From assembly GCA_963662515.1 (NCBI GenBank), contig OY759675.1:3596001-3660000 (forward strand): DNA of 64,000 nucleotides, read 5' to 3'. Below, one piece after another: positions 18,060 through 26,811 of this stretch; the first letter of the stretch is position 1, and every line of letters begins with the position of its first letter. The translations under genes and the position numbers were made by a program. A model generated the notes under the pieces. It made no database searches, had not been told where the DNA came from, and saw nothing but the letters and a program-made list of their open reading frames with translations. This DNA comes from JAFGDI01 sp963662515 (GTDB taxonomy: Bacteria > Planctomycetota > Phycisphaerae > Sedimentisphaerales > SM23-30).

Positions 18060-18245
18060 GTAATAAGATATAAGATATTGCGGTGTTCGCTGTGCTCACT
18101 GCTTGAATAACCGGATAAATCCGGAACTCTTAAAGCAGGCTTCGCCTTCGTTTAAACCAGCCGTCGGCCACAGGGCCGACACCGGAGCCCCGAAGCGAGT
18201 TCGGGATTTCGGATTACCTTAACTTATCAACTTATATATTATTAC
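18060..18245. repeat. MITE-like element inserted between trpB and trpA
   Basis: The ends form an inverted repeat: GTAATAAGATATAAG (18060-18074) against CTTATATATTATTAC (18231-18245), 14 of 15 positions complementary. Inside is a GTCGGCC..GGCCGAC hairpin near 18,172-18,180. A second copy with the same termini and the same inner hairpin lies at 62938-63101. There is no coding capacity, so it is a non-autonomous element or a REP-type repeat. Confidence 0.75.
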
Positions 18246-18260
18246 TTATTCCTTTCCCTA

Positions 18261-19469
18261 TCATTTCCCCAGCACATTAAGTACATGCTGCAAATCTTTA
18301 TCACCCCGGCCAGAAAGATTGGCAATTATGATCTTGTCTTTTGCCATTGTCGGAGCCGTCCTGATAACTTCACCAATAGCGTGAGAGCTTTCCAGTGCCG
18401 GTATTATACCTTCAGTCCGGCATAACACCTGAAACGCCGCCAGAGCCTCATCGTCAGTTATTGACACATACTTCGCCCGACCCATATCCTTGAATATGGC
18501 GTGCTCCGGCCCGACACCAGGATAATCCAGGCCAGCCGAGATCGAATATGCCTCATGTATCTGTCCAAACTCATCTTGCAGCAGGTACGACTTATTACCA
18601 TGCAGCACGCCCACTGAGCCATGCCCCAGAGTAGCGGCATGTTCTCCAGTTTCAACGCCCTTACCGGCAGCTTCAACGCCTGTCATGGCAACTGATGCAT
18701 CTTGCAGGAAGGGATAGAACAGACCCATAGCATTACTGCCGCCGCCCACACAGGCGACCAGCAGGTCTGGCAACCGACCTTCAGCCTGCAATATCTGAGC
18801 CTTGGCCTCATCTCCAATAACTCTCTGGAAATCACGCACCATCGCTGGGTATGGATGCGGACCGGCTACTGTACCAATGACATAAAAAGTATCTTCAACC
18901 ACACTGGCCCAATGCCGGATAGTTGCGTTCATAGCATCTTTCAGCGTTGAAGTACCTTCTGTTACCGGGAATACCTCGGCTCCGAGCAACTTCATACGCT
19001 GAACATTAGGCTGCTGACGGCGGACATCTTCTGCCCCCATGAACACCTTGCATTCCAGCCCCAACAAAGCAGCAGCCACCGCAGTTGCCACTCCATGCTG
19101 ACCAGCGCCGGTTTCGGCAATTACTTTCTTCTTGCCCATTCTTTTAGCCAGCAGACATTGACCAATTGTATTATTTATCTTATGGGCTCCAGAATGACAG
19201 AGATCCTCTCTTTTGAGATATATCTTTGCCCCGCCGAGCTTACTGGTCAGATTTGAGGCAAAATACAGAGATGTTGGCCTGCCTACATATTGTTTAAGCA
19301 GATATTTAAATTCATTTTGGAATTCAGCGTCAGCAATATAATGTTTCCACGCCTTCTCCAGCTCATTTACTGCTGGTATAAGCGTCTCGCCTACATACTT
19401 ACCACCAAACTGGCCAAAATGCCCACGAGCATCTGGCATAGCCGCTAATTGTTCTATTTTATCTGTCAT
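18261..19469 (-). CDS. trpB: Tryptophan synthase beta subunit
   Basis: A 402-residue PLP enzyme that joins indole and serine to make tryptophan. The PLP lysine is in SGAHKINNTIGQC, the phosphate-binding loop is CVGGGSNAMG, and LSGRGDKD is near the end. The RVKREDLCHSG region and overall length fit the TrpB1 class that pairs with TrpA. It lies 13 bases after trpF in the operon. Confidence 0.97.
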   Translation of the reverse strand: MTDKIEQLAAMPDARGHFGQFGGKYVGETLIPAVNELEKAWKHYIADAEFQNEFKYLLKQYVGRPTSLYFASNLTSKLGGAKIYLKREDLCHSGAHKINNTIGQCLLAKRMGKKKVIAETGAGQHGVATAVAAALLGLECKVFMGAEDVRRQQPNVQRMKLLGAEVFPVTEGTSTLKDAMNATIRHWASVVEDTFYVIGTVAGPHPYPAMVRDFQRVIGDEAKAQILQAEGRLPDLLVACVGGGSNAMGLFYPFLQDASVAMTGVEAAGKGVETGEHAATLGHGSVGVLHGNKSYLLQDEFGQIHEAYSISAGLDYPGVGPEHAIFKDMGRAKYVSITDDEALAAFQVLCRTEGIIPALESSHAIGEVIRTAPTMAKDKIIIANLSGRGDKDLQHVLNVLGK

Positions 19470-19482
19470 AAATTAACCTTCA

Positions 19483-20142
19483 TTAAAAACACAGGTCCAG
19501 AATACGCCCGGCATCGTGCGATTTTGCCCGACTTATGAACTCTCTTACCTTTACCATATCTTTTATTCCCGGCGATGCTTCCACGCCGCTACTGACATCA
19601 ACTGCATCAGGATCAGCCATTTCTATAGCCTGCAATATATTATCGGAATTTAAGCCGCCGGAAAGTATGAACGGATATTTACCCGCTAACACTGCCGCCG
19701 CTGACCAATCCCAGCTTATACCGTTTCCACCTGGCAATTTACCACGCGTTGCCTCTACCAAAACAGTAGTCCCGTACCGGGCAGCCTCGCGCAACAGGTC
19801 ATCGCCATTGCCATTTATATGCTTGATTATCTCAGCAGGGTATAAGTTCTTATAGCGTCCTACCTCTTCAGGTGCTTCACTACCATGTAACTGTAAGGCA
19901 TCTAATTTACACACCTTTATTATCTCTGCTATTTCCAATATTGACATATCTACGGTAACTGCTATCTTTGCTACTTGTTCAGGTATGGCCGAACATATCT
20001 TCACCGCCTGCTTAATATTAACATTTCGCGGGCTTTTTCCATAAAACACCAGACCAATGGCATCTGCCCCGGCCTCAACACATTCTTCGGCTTGTCTTAC
20101 TGTTGTTATTCCACATATTTTAACCTGAACTTTTCTCGTCAT
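19483..20142 (-). CDS. trpF: Phosphoribosylanthranilate isomerase
   Basis: A TIM-barrel enzyme that performs the Amadori rearrangement of phosphoribosylanthranilate. VKICGITT holds the catalytic Cys, and LQLHGSE, FILSGGLN and VDVSSGVE are the other family motifs, with catalytic Asp in the AVTVD strand. The frame is open to a TTG at 20154, but the ATG at 20142 has GGAG seven bases upstream, so I start there. Spacers to trpC and trpB are short. Confidence 0.95.
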   Translation of the reverse strand: MTRKVQVKICGITTVRQAEECVEAGADAIGLVFYGKSPRNVNIKQAVKICSAIPEQVAKIAVTVDMSILEIAEIIKVCKLDALQLHGSEAPEEVGRYKNLYPAEIIKHINGNGDDLLREAARYGTTVLVEATRGKLPGGNGISWDWSAAAVLAGKYPFILSGGLNSDNILQAIEMADPDAVDVSSGVEASPGIKDMVKVREFISRAKSHDAGRILDLCF

Positions 20143-20179
20143 TAAAATCTCCAAAACATTTCTGCCATTTGCATGGCTT

Positions 20180-20965
20180 TTATTTTACTGCCAGCATTGT
20201 TCTAAGATAACCGGCAGGATCATTACTCCTCATCAGCGTTTCGCCAATAAGGAAATTATTAAGACCCTGAGCATGAGCCTTTATTACATCTTCTTTATTA
20301 TTCACACCACTAGCTGCAACTACTATACAGTCATTGCCAACAGCCCTGGACAAACGAACAGCATTATCATTATCCAGAGCAAAGGTCGCAAGGTCTCTAT
20401 TATTAATACCAACTATCTTCGCCCCTGCCTTGCAGGCACGAGCCAGATCAGCCTCATCAAATATCTCTACCAGAGCATCCATATTAAACTCATGGGCTAT
20501 ACCAATAAAATCAGCTAACTGATCATCACTAAGTATACGAACTATAAGCAATATGGCATCACAGCCCAAAAATGCCGACTCGATTATCTGATATTCATCT
20601 ATAGTAAAATCCTTACGCAGCACAGGCAGGTCAATAGCCTTACGAGCGGCAGAAAGATCGTTTACTGAACCCTTGAAAAAATATGACTCTGTCAACACAG
20701 ACATAGCAGCGGCACCGCCAGCCTGATAAGCCTGAGCCTGAGCAACAACATTGCAGTCAGGGGCAATGTCGCCCTTACTGGGAGAGGCCTTTTTATACTC
20801 TGCAATTATGTTTATCTTACTACTGTCAGACAATGCCTTACCGAAACCTCGTCCGACATTATTTGCAGCCATAGCTCTGAGATTGTTAATATCGCACACA
20901 TCTTTAGCGGCTGATACTTCCATTTTCTTACAGGCCAGAATATTGTCTAAAAAATTATTTGCCAT
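20180..20965 (-). CDS. trpC: Indole-3-glycerol phosphate synthase
   Basis: A 261-residue TIM-barrel enzyme that closes the indole ring. IIAEYKKASPSKGDI contains the catalytic Lys and the phosphate loop, LRKDFTIDEYQI the second catalytic Lys region, and GINNRDLATF and AASGVN the later strands. It is monofunctional (not fused to TrpF) and sits between trpD and trpF with spacers of about 20-40 bases. Confidence 0.96.
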   Translation of the reverse strand: MANNFLDNILACKKMEVSAAKDVCDINNLRAMAANNVGRGFGKALSDSSKINIIAEYKKASPSKGDIAPDCNVVAQAQAYQAGGAAAMSVLTESYFFKGSVNDLSAARKAIDLPVLRKDFTIDEYQIIESAFLGCDAILLIVRILSDDQLADFIGIAHEFNMDALVEIFDEADLARACKAGAKIVGINNRDLATFALDNDNAVRLSRAVGNDCIVVAASGVNNKEDVIKAHAQGLNNFLIGETLMRSNDPAGYLRTMLAVK

Positions 20966-20985
20966 ATTTCATCAACTCTATTTTC

Positions 20986-22005
20986 TCAAGCATAATTCAC
21001 TAACTGGTCCAGCTTAGCTTTGGCCTTGCCGCTATCTATCGACTCACAGGCCATCTCCACACCTTTACGCAAGTCTGGAGCCAGATCGGCAACTGCTATC
21101 GCAGCGGCGGCATTTAGTACAACAATATCACGACAGGCTCCTGGCTTACCATCTAAGATCTCGCTTATTATCCAGGCATTTGTCCTGACATCTCCACCTT
21201 TTATCTCTGAAGGACTATAGACATCGCCAATATAATGCTCCGGATAAAGGTCGTAGGTTTTAACCTGACCGGCATTAAGCTCACTCACACGCGTTGGCCC
21301 GCAGACACTTATTTCATCAAGGCCATCATGTCCATGCACCACAAATGCCCGCTTACCTCCCAGCAGCTTTAGCGCCTGGGCAAACATCTCGGTAAGCTCT
21401 GCTTTGAATACACCCAATACCTGCCTGTCTGCTCCGGCGGGATTGGTCAGCGGGCCAAGCATATTGAATATTGACCTTACCCCCAGCTCTTTACGAGCCG
21501 GTGCTGCATGCTTCATTGCCTTGTGATGATTAGGAGCAAACATAAAACCAATACCAATATCATTAACAGACATTTCCACAGTTTCTACTTCTATATTCAG
21601 GTCAAGACCCAGTGCCTCCAGAACATCGGCACTGCCGCATTTACTTGATACACTGCGATTACCATGCTTAGCGATCTTCACACCGGCACCGGCTGCTACA
21701 ATAGCCGCAGCGGTAGATATATTGAAAGTATCTGCTCCATCACCACCAGTACCACAAGTATCAACCAGCGGACCGACTATTGGCTGAATGCGAGCAGATT
21801 TGCCCCGCATACATTCAGCTGCGCCGGCAAGTTCCTCAAAGGTCTCGCCCTTACTGGCCATTGCCGTCATAAAGCCACCAATTTGTGCATTAGTCAACTG
21901 GCCATCAAGTATAAGACTCATCATCTCGAACATCTCTGATTTACTAAGATCATTACGAGCTATTATTTTTGTCAGTAATTCTTTGAACACTGTCATTGTC
22001 TCCAT
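20986..22005 (-). CDS. trpD: Anthranilate phosphoribosyltransferase
   Basis: A 339-residue enzyme that transfers phosphoribose from PRPP to anthranilate. The PRPP loop VDTCGTGGDGADTFNIST, KHGNRSVSSKCGSADVLE and FAPNHHKAMKHAAPARKELG are all present. It is not fused to TrpG, which is the separate gene just upstream in the operon. A second ATG lies three codons in (MTVFKELL); either start is possible. Confidence 0.96.
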   Translation of the reverse strand: METMTVFKELLTKIIARNDLSKSEMFEMMSLILDGQLTNAQIGGFMTAMASKGETFEELAGAAECMRGKSARIQPIVGPLVDTCGTGGDGADTFNISTAAAIVAAGAGVKIAKHGNRSVSSKCGSADVLEALGLDLNIEVETVEMSVNDIGIGFMFAPNHHKAMKHAAPARKELGVRSIFNMLGPLTNPAGADRQVLGVFKAELTEMFAQALKLLGGKRAFVVHGHDGLDEISVCGPTRVSELNAGQVKTYDLYPEHYIGDVYSPSEIKGGDVRTNAWIISEILDGKPGACRDIVVLNAAAAIAVADLAPDLRKGVEMACESIDSGKAKAKLDQLVNYA

Positions 22006-22026
22006 AATCGCCTATACAGGCCGGCA

Positions 22027-22620
22027 TTAATCTGTTTTCTGTGTCTGGCACTGCGATTCGCACTGATTAATAAAGTTCCGCAGCATCTTCTTACCCAGTG
22101 GCGTCATTATCGATTCCGGATGAAACTGCACGCCTTCAATCATATATTCTTTATGACGCAAACCCATTATCTCGCCATCATCGGTAGTTGCTGTTACTTC
22201 CAGACAGGCTGGAAGCTGATTGCGATCAGCAGCCAGCGAATGATAACGCATTACCTGCACTGAATCTTTCAGTCCGGCAAATACGCCCTTGCCATCATGA
22301 CTGATATTGGAGGTCTTCCCATGCATTATACAACCGGCGTGAACTATAACGCCGCCGAAGGCTTCAGCTATCGCCTGATGCCCCAGGCATACGCCCAGAA
22401 TAGGCTTTTTGCCCGCAAAATGTTTTATCAGAGCGATAGATATGCCAGCATCACAGGGACGACCAGGTCCTGGCGATATTACTATGCCATCAGGATCGAG
22501 TTTTTCAACCTCTTCTACGGTTATCTTATTATTGCGATATACTACGACCTCTGTCTGCTGGGCCAGATCCTGTACCAGATTGTAGGTGAACGAATCATAA
22601 TTATCGAGCATGAAGATCAT
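22027..22620 (-). CDS. trpG: Anthranilate synthase glutamine amidotransferase component
   Basis: A 197-residue class I amidotransferase. MIFMLDNYDSFTYNLVQ is the standard start, ILGVCLGHQAIAEAFGG holds the nucleophilic Cys, and GVQFHPESIMTP gives the His-Glu pair. It supplies ammonia to TrpE. Its ATG overlaps the trpE stop by one base (TAATG), so the two subunits are translationally coupled. A role in folate synthesis (as pabA) is possible in addition. Confidence 0.95.
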   Translation of the reverse strand: MIFMLDNYDSFTYNLVQDLAQQTEVVVYRNNKITVEEVEKLDPDGIVISPGPGRPCDAGISIALIKHFAGKKPILGVCLGHQAIAEAFGGVIVHAGCIMHGKTSNISHDGKGVFAGLKDSVQVMRYHSLAADRNQLPACLEVTATTDDGEIMGLRHKEYMIEGVQFHPESIMTPLGKKMLRNFINQCESQCQTQKTD

Positions 22621-24116
22621 TATTTCTTCTCCTGCATTATACTTTTCTTGACAAACTCTATAGCCCGTCGAACCGCCATAGCTTTATTAACAGTCTCAAC
22701 CCGCTCCGATTCCGGATCAGAATCAGCCACTATACCGGCTCCCGCCTGTATGGTTATTCTACCATCTTCAATTACCGCCGTACGAATAGTTATCGCCATA
22801 TCCATATTGCCATTAAAGGCAATGTAGCCTACCGCCCCACCATAACAACCACGCGGCGATTTCTCTAAAGCAGCGATTATCTCCATTGCTCTAACCTTTG
22901 GGGCACCACTAAGTGTTCCAGCCGGGAAGGTTGCCTTGAACAGATCGAAAGCATCCATTTTATCATCAATCTGACAAGTCACATTACTTACCAGGTGCAT
23001 TACATGACTATAACGCTCTACCACCATAAGGTCTGTAACCTGCACTGTGCCGGTCTTGCCTACTCTCCCCAGATCATTGCGGCCCAGATCCACCAGCATA
23101 AGATGCTCTGCCCGTTCTTTTTGATCTTTGAGCAGCTCATCAGCCAGTGCCCGATCTTCCTGCTCACTTACGCCCCGCTTACGAGTGCCGGCAATAGGAC
23201 GAACACAAGCAGTACGATTATCCAGCCGGACCATCGTCTCTGGCGAGGCTCCTATGATAACCCTGTCATCAATAGCCATATAATACAGATAAGGTGAAGG
23301 GTTAATATATCTCAGGGCACGATATAATGATACCGGATCTTCCGGCGCCTTACTGCTGAACTGCTGTGATATTACCGCCTGGATTATATCACCTTCGTAA
23401 ATATGTCCCTTAACTGTTTTGACCATATCTCGGAATTCGTCTTCCGAGCAATTACAGGTGAAATCATCATAGAACTCTGAGCCCAAAGCTGTGTTCTTTA
23501 CTTCTGCATTGCTTTCAACTGAATCTGCCAGAGCTGACAAACGCATCATAACACGATCATAACACTGGTTAATATCGCCATGGTCATCAGTAAATGCCAG
23601 AACTATACAACTAACACTATGACGGACATTGTCAAATACTATTATCTCATCAGGCACTACAAAACTGGCGACCGGCTTGGTTTTATCCACTTTCACGGCA
23701 ATGTCTTCGATAAAGCCAACCGTCTCATAGTTGAACACACCTACCAAACCACCGGCAAAGCGAGGCATATCCAGAGGGGTCGCCTCACGATATTGCTTAC
23801 TAAACGCACGCAAAACAGCAAATGGGTCTCCATTATGGACGATCACCTGCCTGGTCTTACAGTTTAGTATCTCTACCCGGTCTGAATATACCAGTACACG
23901 ATTACGAGCCGATACACCCAGAAAACTATAACGACCCCAATTTTCACCACCAACTACACTTTCCAGTAAAAAAACATCTTTCCTACCAGAAAATTTCTTG
24001 AGCAATGACACCGGCGTCTGAGTGTCGGCCAGCAACTCTTTACAAACCGGCACAACATTAAACCCGTCGGCAAGCCGCACAAATTCATCTTTACCCGGCA
24101 GCGTTCTGATGTACAT
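22620..24116 (-). CDS. trpE: Anthranilate synthase component I
   Basis: A 498-residue chorismate-utilising enzyme that makes anthranilate with TrpG. The N-terminal LLES motif of the Trp feedback site is visible in DVFLLESVVGG, and the C-terminal catalytic block includes PSPYLYYM, GASPETMVR, RPIAGTRKRG, DLGRNDLGRVG and GTLSGAPKVRAMEII. It is the first gene of the operon and lies downstream of a trp attenuator, so it is regulated both by transcription attenuation and, probably, by Trp feedback. Confidence 0.97.
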   Translation of the reverse strand: MYIRTLPGKDEFVRLADGFNVVPVCKELLADTQTPVSLLKKFSGRKDVFLLESVVGGENWGRYSFLGVSARNRVLVYSDRVEILNCKTRQVIVHNGDPFAVLRAFSKQYREATPLDMPRFAGGLVGVFNYETVGFIEDIAVKVDKTKPVASFVVPDEIIVFDNVRHSVSCIVLAFTDDHGDINQCYDRVMMRLSALADSVESNAEVKNTALGSEFYDDFTCNCSEDEFRDMVKTVKGHIYEGDIIQAVISQQFSSKAPEDPVSLYRALRYINPSPYLYYMAIDDRVIIGASPETMVRLDNRTACVRPIAGTRKRGVSEQEDRALADELLKDQKERAEHLMLVDLGRNDLGRVGKTGTVQVTDLMVVERYSHVMHLVSNVTCQIDDKMDAFDLFKATFPAGTLSGAPKVRAMEIIAALEKSPRGCYGGAVGYIAFNGNMDMAITIRTAVIEDGRITIQAGAGIVADSDPESERVETVNKAMAVRRAIEFVKKSIMQEKK

Positions 24117-24222
24117 TATATCTCCTGTTCCGATAAATTAAAACCAGCGAACACTGGATTGTCATCTATCAACGGTTATTTGTCAATTTACAAAATAAAT
24201 AAATACTATCTTTGTTATAGCT

Positions 24223-24259
24223 AAAAAAAAACGCAAGTAAGGCCAGGCCCTACTCACGC
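24223..24259 (-). terminator. trp attenuator terminator
   Basis: On the minus strand GCGTGAGTAGGGCC pairs with GGCCTTACTTGCGT (with G-U pairs) and runs into nine T, about 110 bases before trpE. The 5' arm overlaps a segment (TGAG...CCTG) that can instead pair with CAGGTTGCTCA at 24303-24313, giving the alternative antiterminator. Confidence 0.85.
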
Positions 24260-24302
24260 TTTTATCTTTTTACCTTATTTGGAATAATCTATTAAAAACA
24301 AA

Positions 24303-24358
24303 TGAGCAACCTGACTAAACTGCCATAAGCAGCCAGCTACACCAAAGACGCCAGGTTG
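24303..24358 (-). promoter_or_regulatory. trp attenuator stem 1:2 and antiterminator arm
   Basis: CAACCTG (24352-24358), which overlaps the Trp codons of the leader peptide, pairs with CAGGTTG (24307-24313). When the ribosome stalls on Trp codons the second arm is freed and can pair with the terminator's 5' arm. This is the classical four-segment attenuator layout. Confidence 0.75.
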
Positions 24359-24377
24359 TATTTATATTTGTCAGCAT
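24315..24377 (-). CDS. trpL: trp operon leader peptide
   Basis: A 20-codon frame, MLTNINTTWRLWCSWLLMAV, with Trp at positions 9, 12 and 15, ends at a TAG inside the attenuator. Three Trp in seven residues, placed over the first arm of a 1:2 stem and upstream of a T-tract terminator and trpE, is what a Trp-sensing leader requires. Only a weak purine-rich site (AGAGAT) precedes the ATG. The peptide itself has no enzymatic role. Confidence 0.8.
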   Translation of the reverse strand: MLTNINTTWRLWCSWLLMAV

Positions 24378-24436
24378 TATCTCTAACTTTTACAATTACG
24401 ACGAGCCATAATAGCTCTCTCTGTTTGTTTCTATAA

Positions 24437-24465
24437 ATAGTAACTCAATACTCCGCAAAAGACAA
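24437..24465 (-). promoter_or_regulatory. trpEp: Candidate trp promoter
   Basis: On the minus strand TTGTCT and TACTAT (each four of six matches to consensus) are separated by exactly 17 bases, about 60 bases upstream of the leader peptide start. No other good candidate is seen between the leader and the upstream gene. No operator motif is recognised. Confidence 0.45.
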
Positions 24466-24546
24466 GTTTTTTATCAGAAAATATTTAAAAAACAATACCA
24501 AAACCATGTAAGTTATTTAACCAGAGGGCTTTACGCAACTAACACA

Positions 24547-25302
24547 CTAACGCCTGTGCGACAAAGCTCCAACTATCGGGGTTACAATATTGGGGATAAC
24601 CTTATCATTCATCAACAGTTCGCCATAATGTTTTTGTAATTCGTAAGCGGCCAGAGGGTCAAATCGCTCATTAGGATCAGGATAAATACACACCGAAAAA
24701 TAAATACTCAGCGGGTCACAATCTTTATACTTGCCCGTACGCACATTAAAAGCATTAGTTGATGACTCAAAGGCAACCTTGGCCTGCACCCTGCAATCTT
24801 CGGTTATACCAAAAGTGAATGAGGGAGCAAACCCCAGAGGCGACGCCCCCGGCATATCCAGAAAATTCACCAGAGGAGTATCTTTGAACAATGCCTCGGC
24901 AAAAACCTCATCATGATTTCCATCATAGTCAAAATCCATGGCATAGAGCAGTTCAAGATGATTGATATCAAGATGATTAACACCGAGAGAATATGACATA
25001 TGATCAAGAATAAACCTATTCTGGTCGTCAACATCGGCCATAGAATCCGGATTATAATTGCCACTGAAAATATGGTCAGGTCCGATAACTACCTTACGGT
25101 AATTACCAGATTCGGGATCTTCGCTCAGGCAAAAACTGCCATCATCTGGCCGTTGGAAAAATGTATTCATTCGGGGGTACTGCTTTTGAACTCTTTCAAA
25201 GAAATGCAGTATAGTATCTCGATCTTCGGGCAATTCCAGCTCGGTATTTACCCGCAGATTGACATAAAAATCATCGCACAAAGTTCCATAGGAAGTAGCC
25301 AT
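24547..25302 (-). CDS. Conserved-looking protein of unknown function
   Basis: A 251-residue acidic, soluble protein without signal peptide or membrane segment. I do not recognise the family. Features visible are an N-terminal DDFYVNLRVNTELELPEDRDTILHFFERVQKQYPRMNTFF block, a repeated Asp-rich middle (DFDYDGNHDEVF) and a C-terminal IYPDPNERFDPLAAYELQKHYGELL. The codon use resembles its neighbours. It lies upstream of the trp leader in the same orientation but is separated from it by a promoter and so is probably independent. Confidence 0.7.
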   Translation of the reverse strand: MATSYGTLCDDFYVNLRVNTELELPEDRDTILHFFERVQKQYPRMNTFFQRPDDGSFCLSEDPESGNYRKVVIGPDHIFSGNYNPDSMADVDDQNRFILDHMSYSLGVNHLDINHLELLYAMDFDYDGNHDEVFAEALFKDTPLVNFLDMPGASPLGFAPSFTFGITEDCRVQAKVAFESSTNAFNVRTGKYKDCDPLSIYFSVCIYPDPNERFDPLAAYELQKHYGELLMNDKVIPNIVTPIVGALSHRR

Positions 25303-26037
25303 TATAAGACTCCCTCTCTTTCCATTACTTAAACCGGCGATGTTACGCCGGATTCTTTTTCTATATCTTCTATACTGTTCTTTATACCGCCAAAGTACCT
25401 TTCTGGCAAATACAATATCCTTCCCTTTGAATTATAGCATATAAATCAACTTGATGTCAGCGTTAAAATCGGCATTTTTGACACAATCCGACCACTCTGC
25501 AATCGCCTTAAACCAGTCGCAAGCAGAATAATCCATAAACCATTCTTAAACAACAACTTACACTCACCAACCTCAGTAATTAACTCCTATTCCTGATTTC
25601 ACAAGGCCAATCCCGGGCAAGTCTGGCTGGTTATATATGCCGGGCTTTGGCACTGCCCCAGCAATATATTCCATCGCCAAATCCCCCATACGGGCAAACC
25701 ACTGACTATATGCCCCAGCCAGGAGATATAGCCGGAAAACTGGCAAAATTTTGTACATGAGCCAATAAGCGATGTGGAATGTCAGGAACTACTTAAACGC
25801 CATTAACCAAGGCTGTCCGCCAGGCGACCCGGCATGGCCAAAACAAACAGCAGAAATCCTGAAACTAAAGTCAACCATAACAAAACAAGGAAGACCAATT
25901 AAGACACACTCGCTATAAAGCATTGCATAAAATTACTTACAAATTCAACTCCTGAAACCTTTAATCCCCTTTTTGTGTTGAAGTTTGACAGTCTTGCGAT
26001 TTCAGTGGCAAAACACTTGTAACTCGCAACTGGTTAA
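25303..26037. other. Intergenic region with a decayed mobile-element copy
   Basis: No intact gene is present. The stretch at about 25,770-25,985 is clearly homologous to 31,845-32,065: both share GAATGTCAGGAACT, CGACCCGGCAT, AACAGCAGAAATCCTGA and TATAAAGCATT, and both end in a decayed form of the AAATTC.ACTCCTGA.ACC repeat found elsewhere in the window. A remnant reading frame (ECQEL..AINRDCP in the better copy) suggests an old transposon-associated gene. Confidence 0.55.
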
Positions 26038-26811
26038 TCAGAATGTAATCGATTTCTTCGGGCATACCGCCGAACAGGCATGACAGACTACACAGAGATT
26101 TTCAGTAGTTTCTTTAACATCACTACCGATAGCACACATTTTGCATTCTTTGGCACACTTACCACAAGAGACGCAGCTTTCGTCCACGAATCTTTTCCTC
26201 AGTGAGACCGTAGCCAGCAGTCCAAGCATACCGCCCAGCGGGCACAACAATCGACACCAGGTGCGTCTGCCAAAAACAGCCAGAGTCAATATCACCAGAG
26301 CTATTGCAGGCATTATGGTCAGGCGGTCAAACTCACCTGTTCGTAACTGGCTCTTTACCTGTTCAATAAAGCCTTTCTGGCTTAATGACTCAACAGTATT
26401 TCCTGTTATGGTCAGAGGGTCAACATAACCGGCAGTTTCATAACCGGCAAAAGCCAATACTATCATCACGACCAGTATAATGATCGCCAGGAGCCAGAAT
26501 CCAGCCAGTCGTGATTTGACTTTATTGGCAAAGGTAATTCTATCAACCAAGTCAATAGCACAGCCAAGCGGGCACAGCCAGCCACAAAAAACACGAGGCC
26601 AGGCCAGGCACAGCAAAGCCGTCAGCAGCCCACCACAAAAAAACGGGGTCCAATGCTGCTGGGCAATACGAGTAACAATAGTCATCAGCGGGCTGAAACG
26701 ACTCAGCCAAGGCAAATAGTCATGGGCCAGAGCCGTACTGAATAATGCCGGGACAACAATGGCAGCCAAAACTACCATCTGGACAAAACGACGCAAATAT
26801 ACCAGCTTCAT
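26038..26811 (-). CDS. 4Fe-4S membrane protein (NapH/NosR-C/polyferredoxin type)
   Basis: A 257-residue membrane protein with four to five helices. It has two CxxxCP loops facing the cytoplasm (FCGWLCPLGC and WCRLLCPLGG) and a C-terminal pair of 4Fe-4S motifs (CVSCGKCAKEC and CVVCHACSAVCPKK). This is the architecture of NapH, the C-terminal half of NosR and FixG-like proteins, which pass electrons across the membrane. It overlaps the FMN-binding gene by ATGA, so the two probably form one electron-transfer pair. It is the last gene of a five-gene operon. Confidence 0.9.
   Translation of the reverse strand: MKLVYLRRFVQMVVLAAIVVPALFSTALAHDYLPWLSRFSPLMTIVTRIAQQHWTPFFCGGLLTALLCLAWPRVFCGWLCPLGCAIDLVDRITFANKVKSRLAGFWLLAIIILVVMIVLAFAGYETAGYVDPLTITGNTVESLSQKGFIEQVKSQLRTGEFDRLTIMPAIALVILTLAVFGRRTWCRLLCPLGGMLGLLATVSLRKRFVDESCVSCGKCAKECKMCAIGSDVKETTENLCVVCHACSAVCPKKSITF

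Noticed and set aside
24386..24412. Alternative trp leader peptide (short ATG frame with Arg-Arg, upstream of the Trp-rich frame)
   Set aside because: It contains no Trp codons and ends before the attenuator; the downstream Trp-rich frame fits far better.
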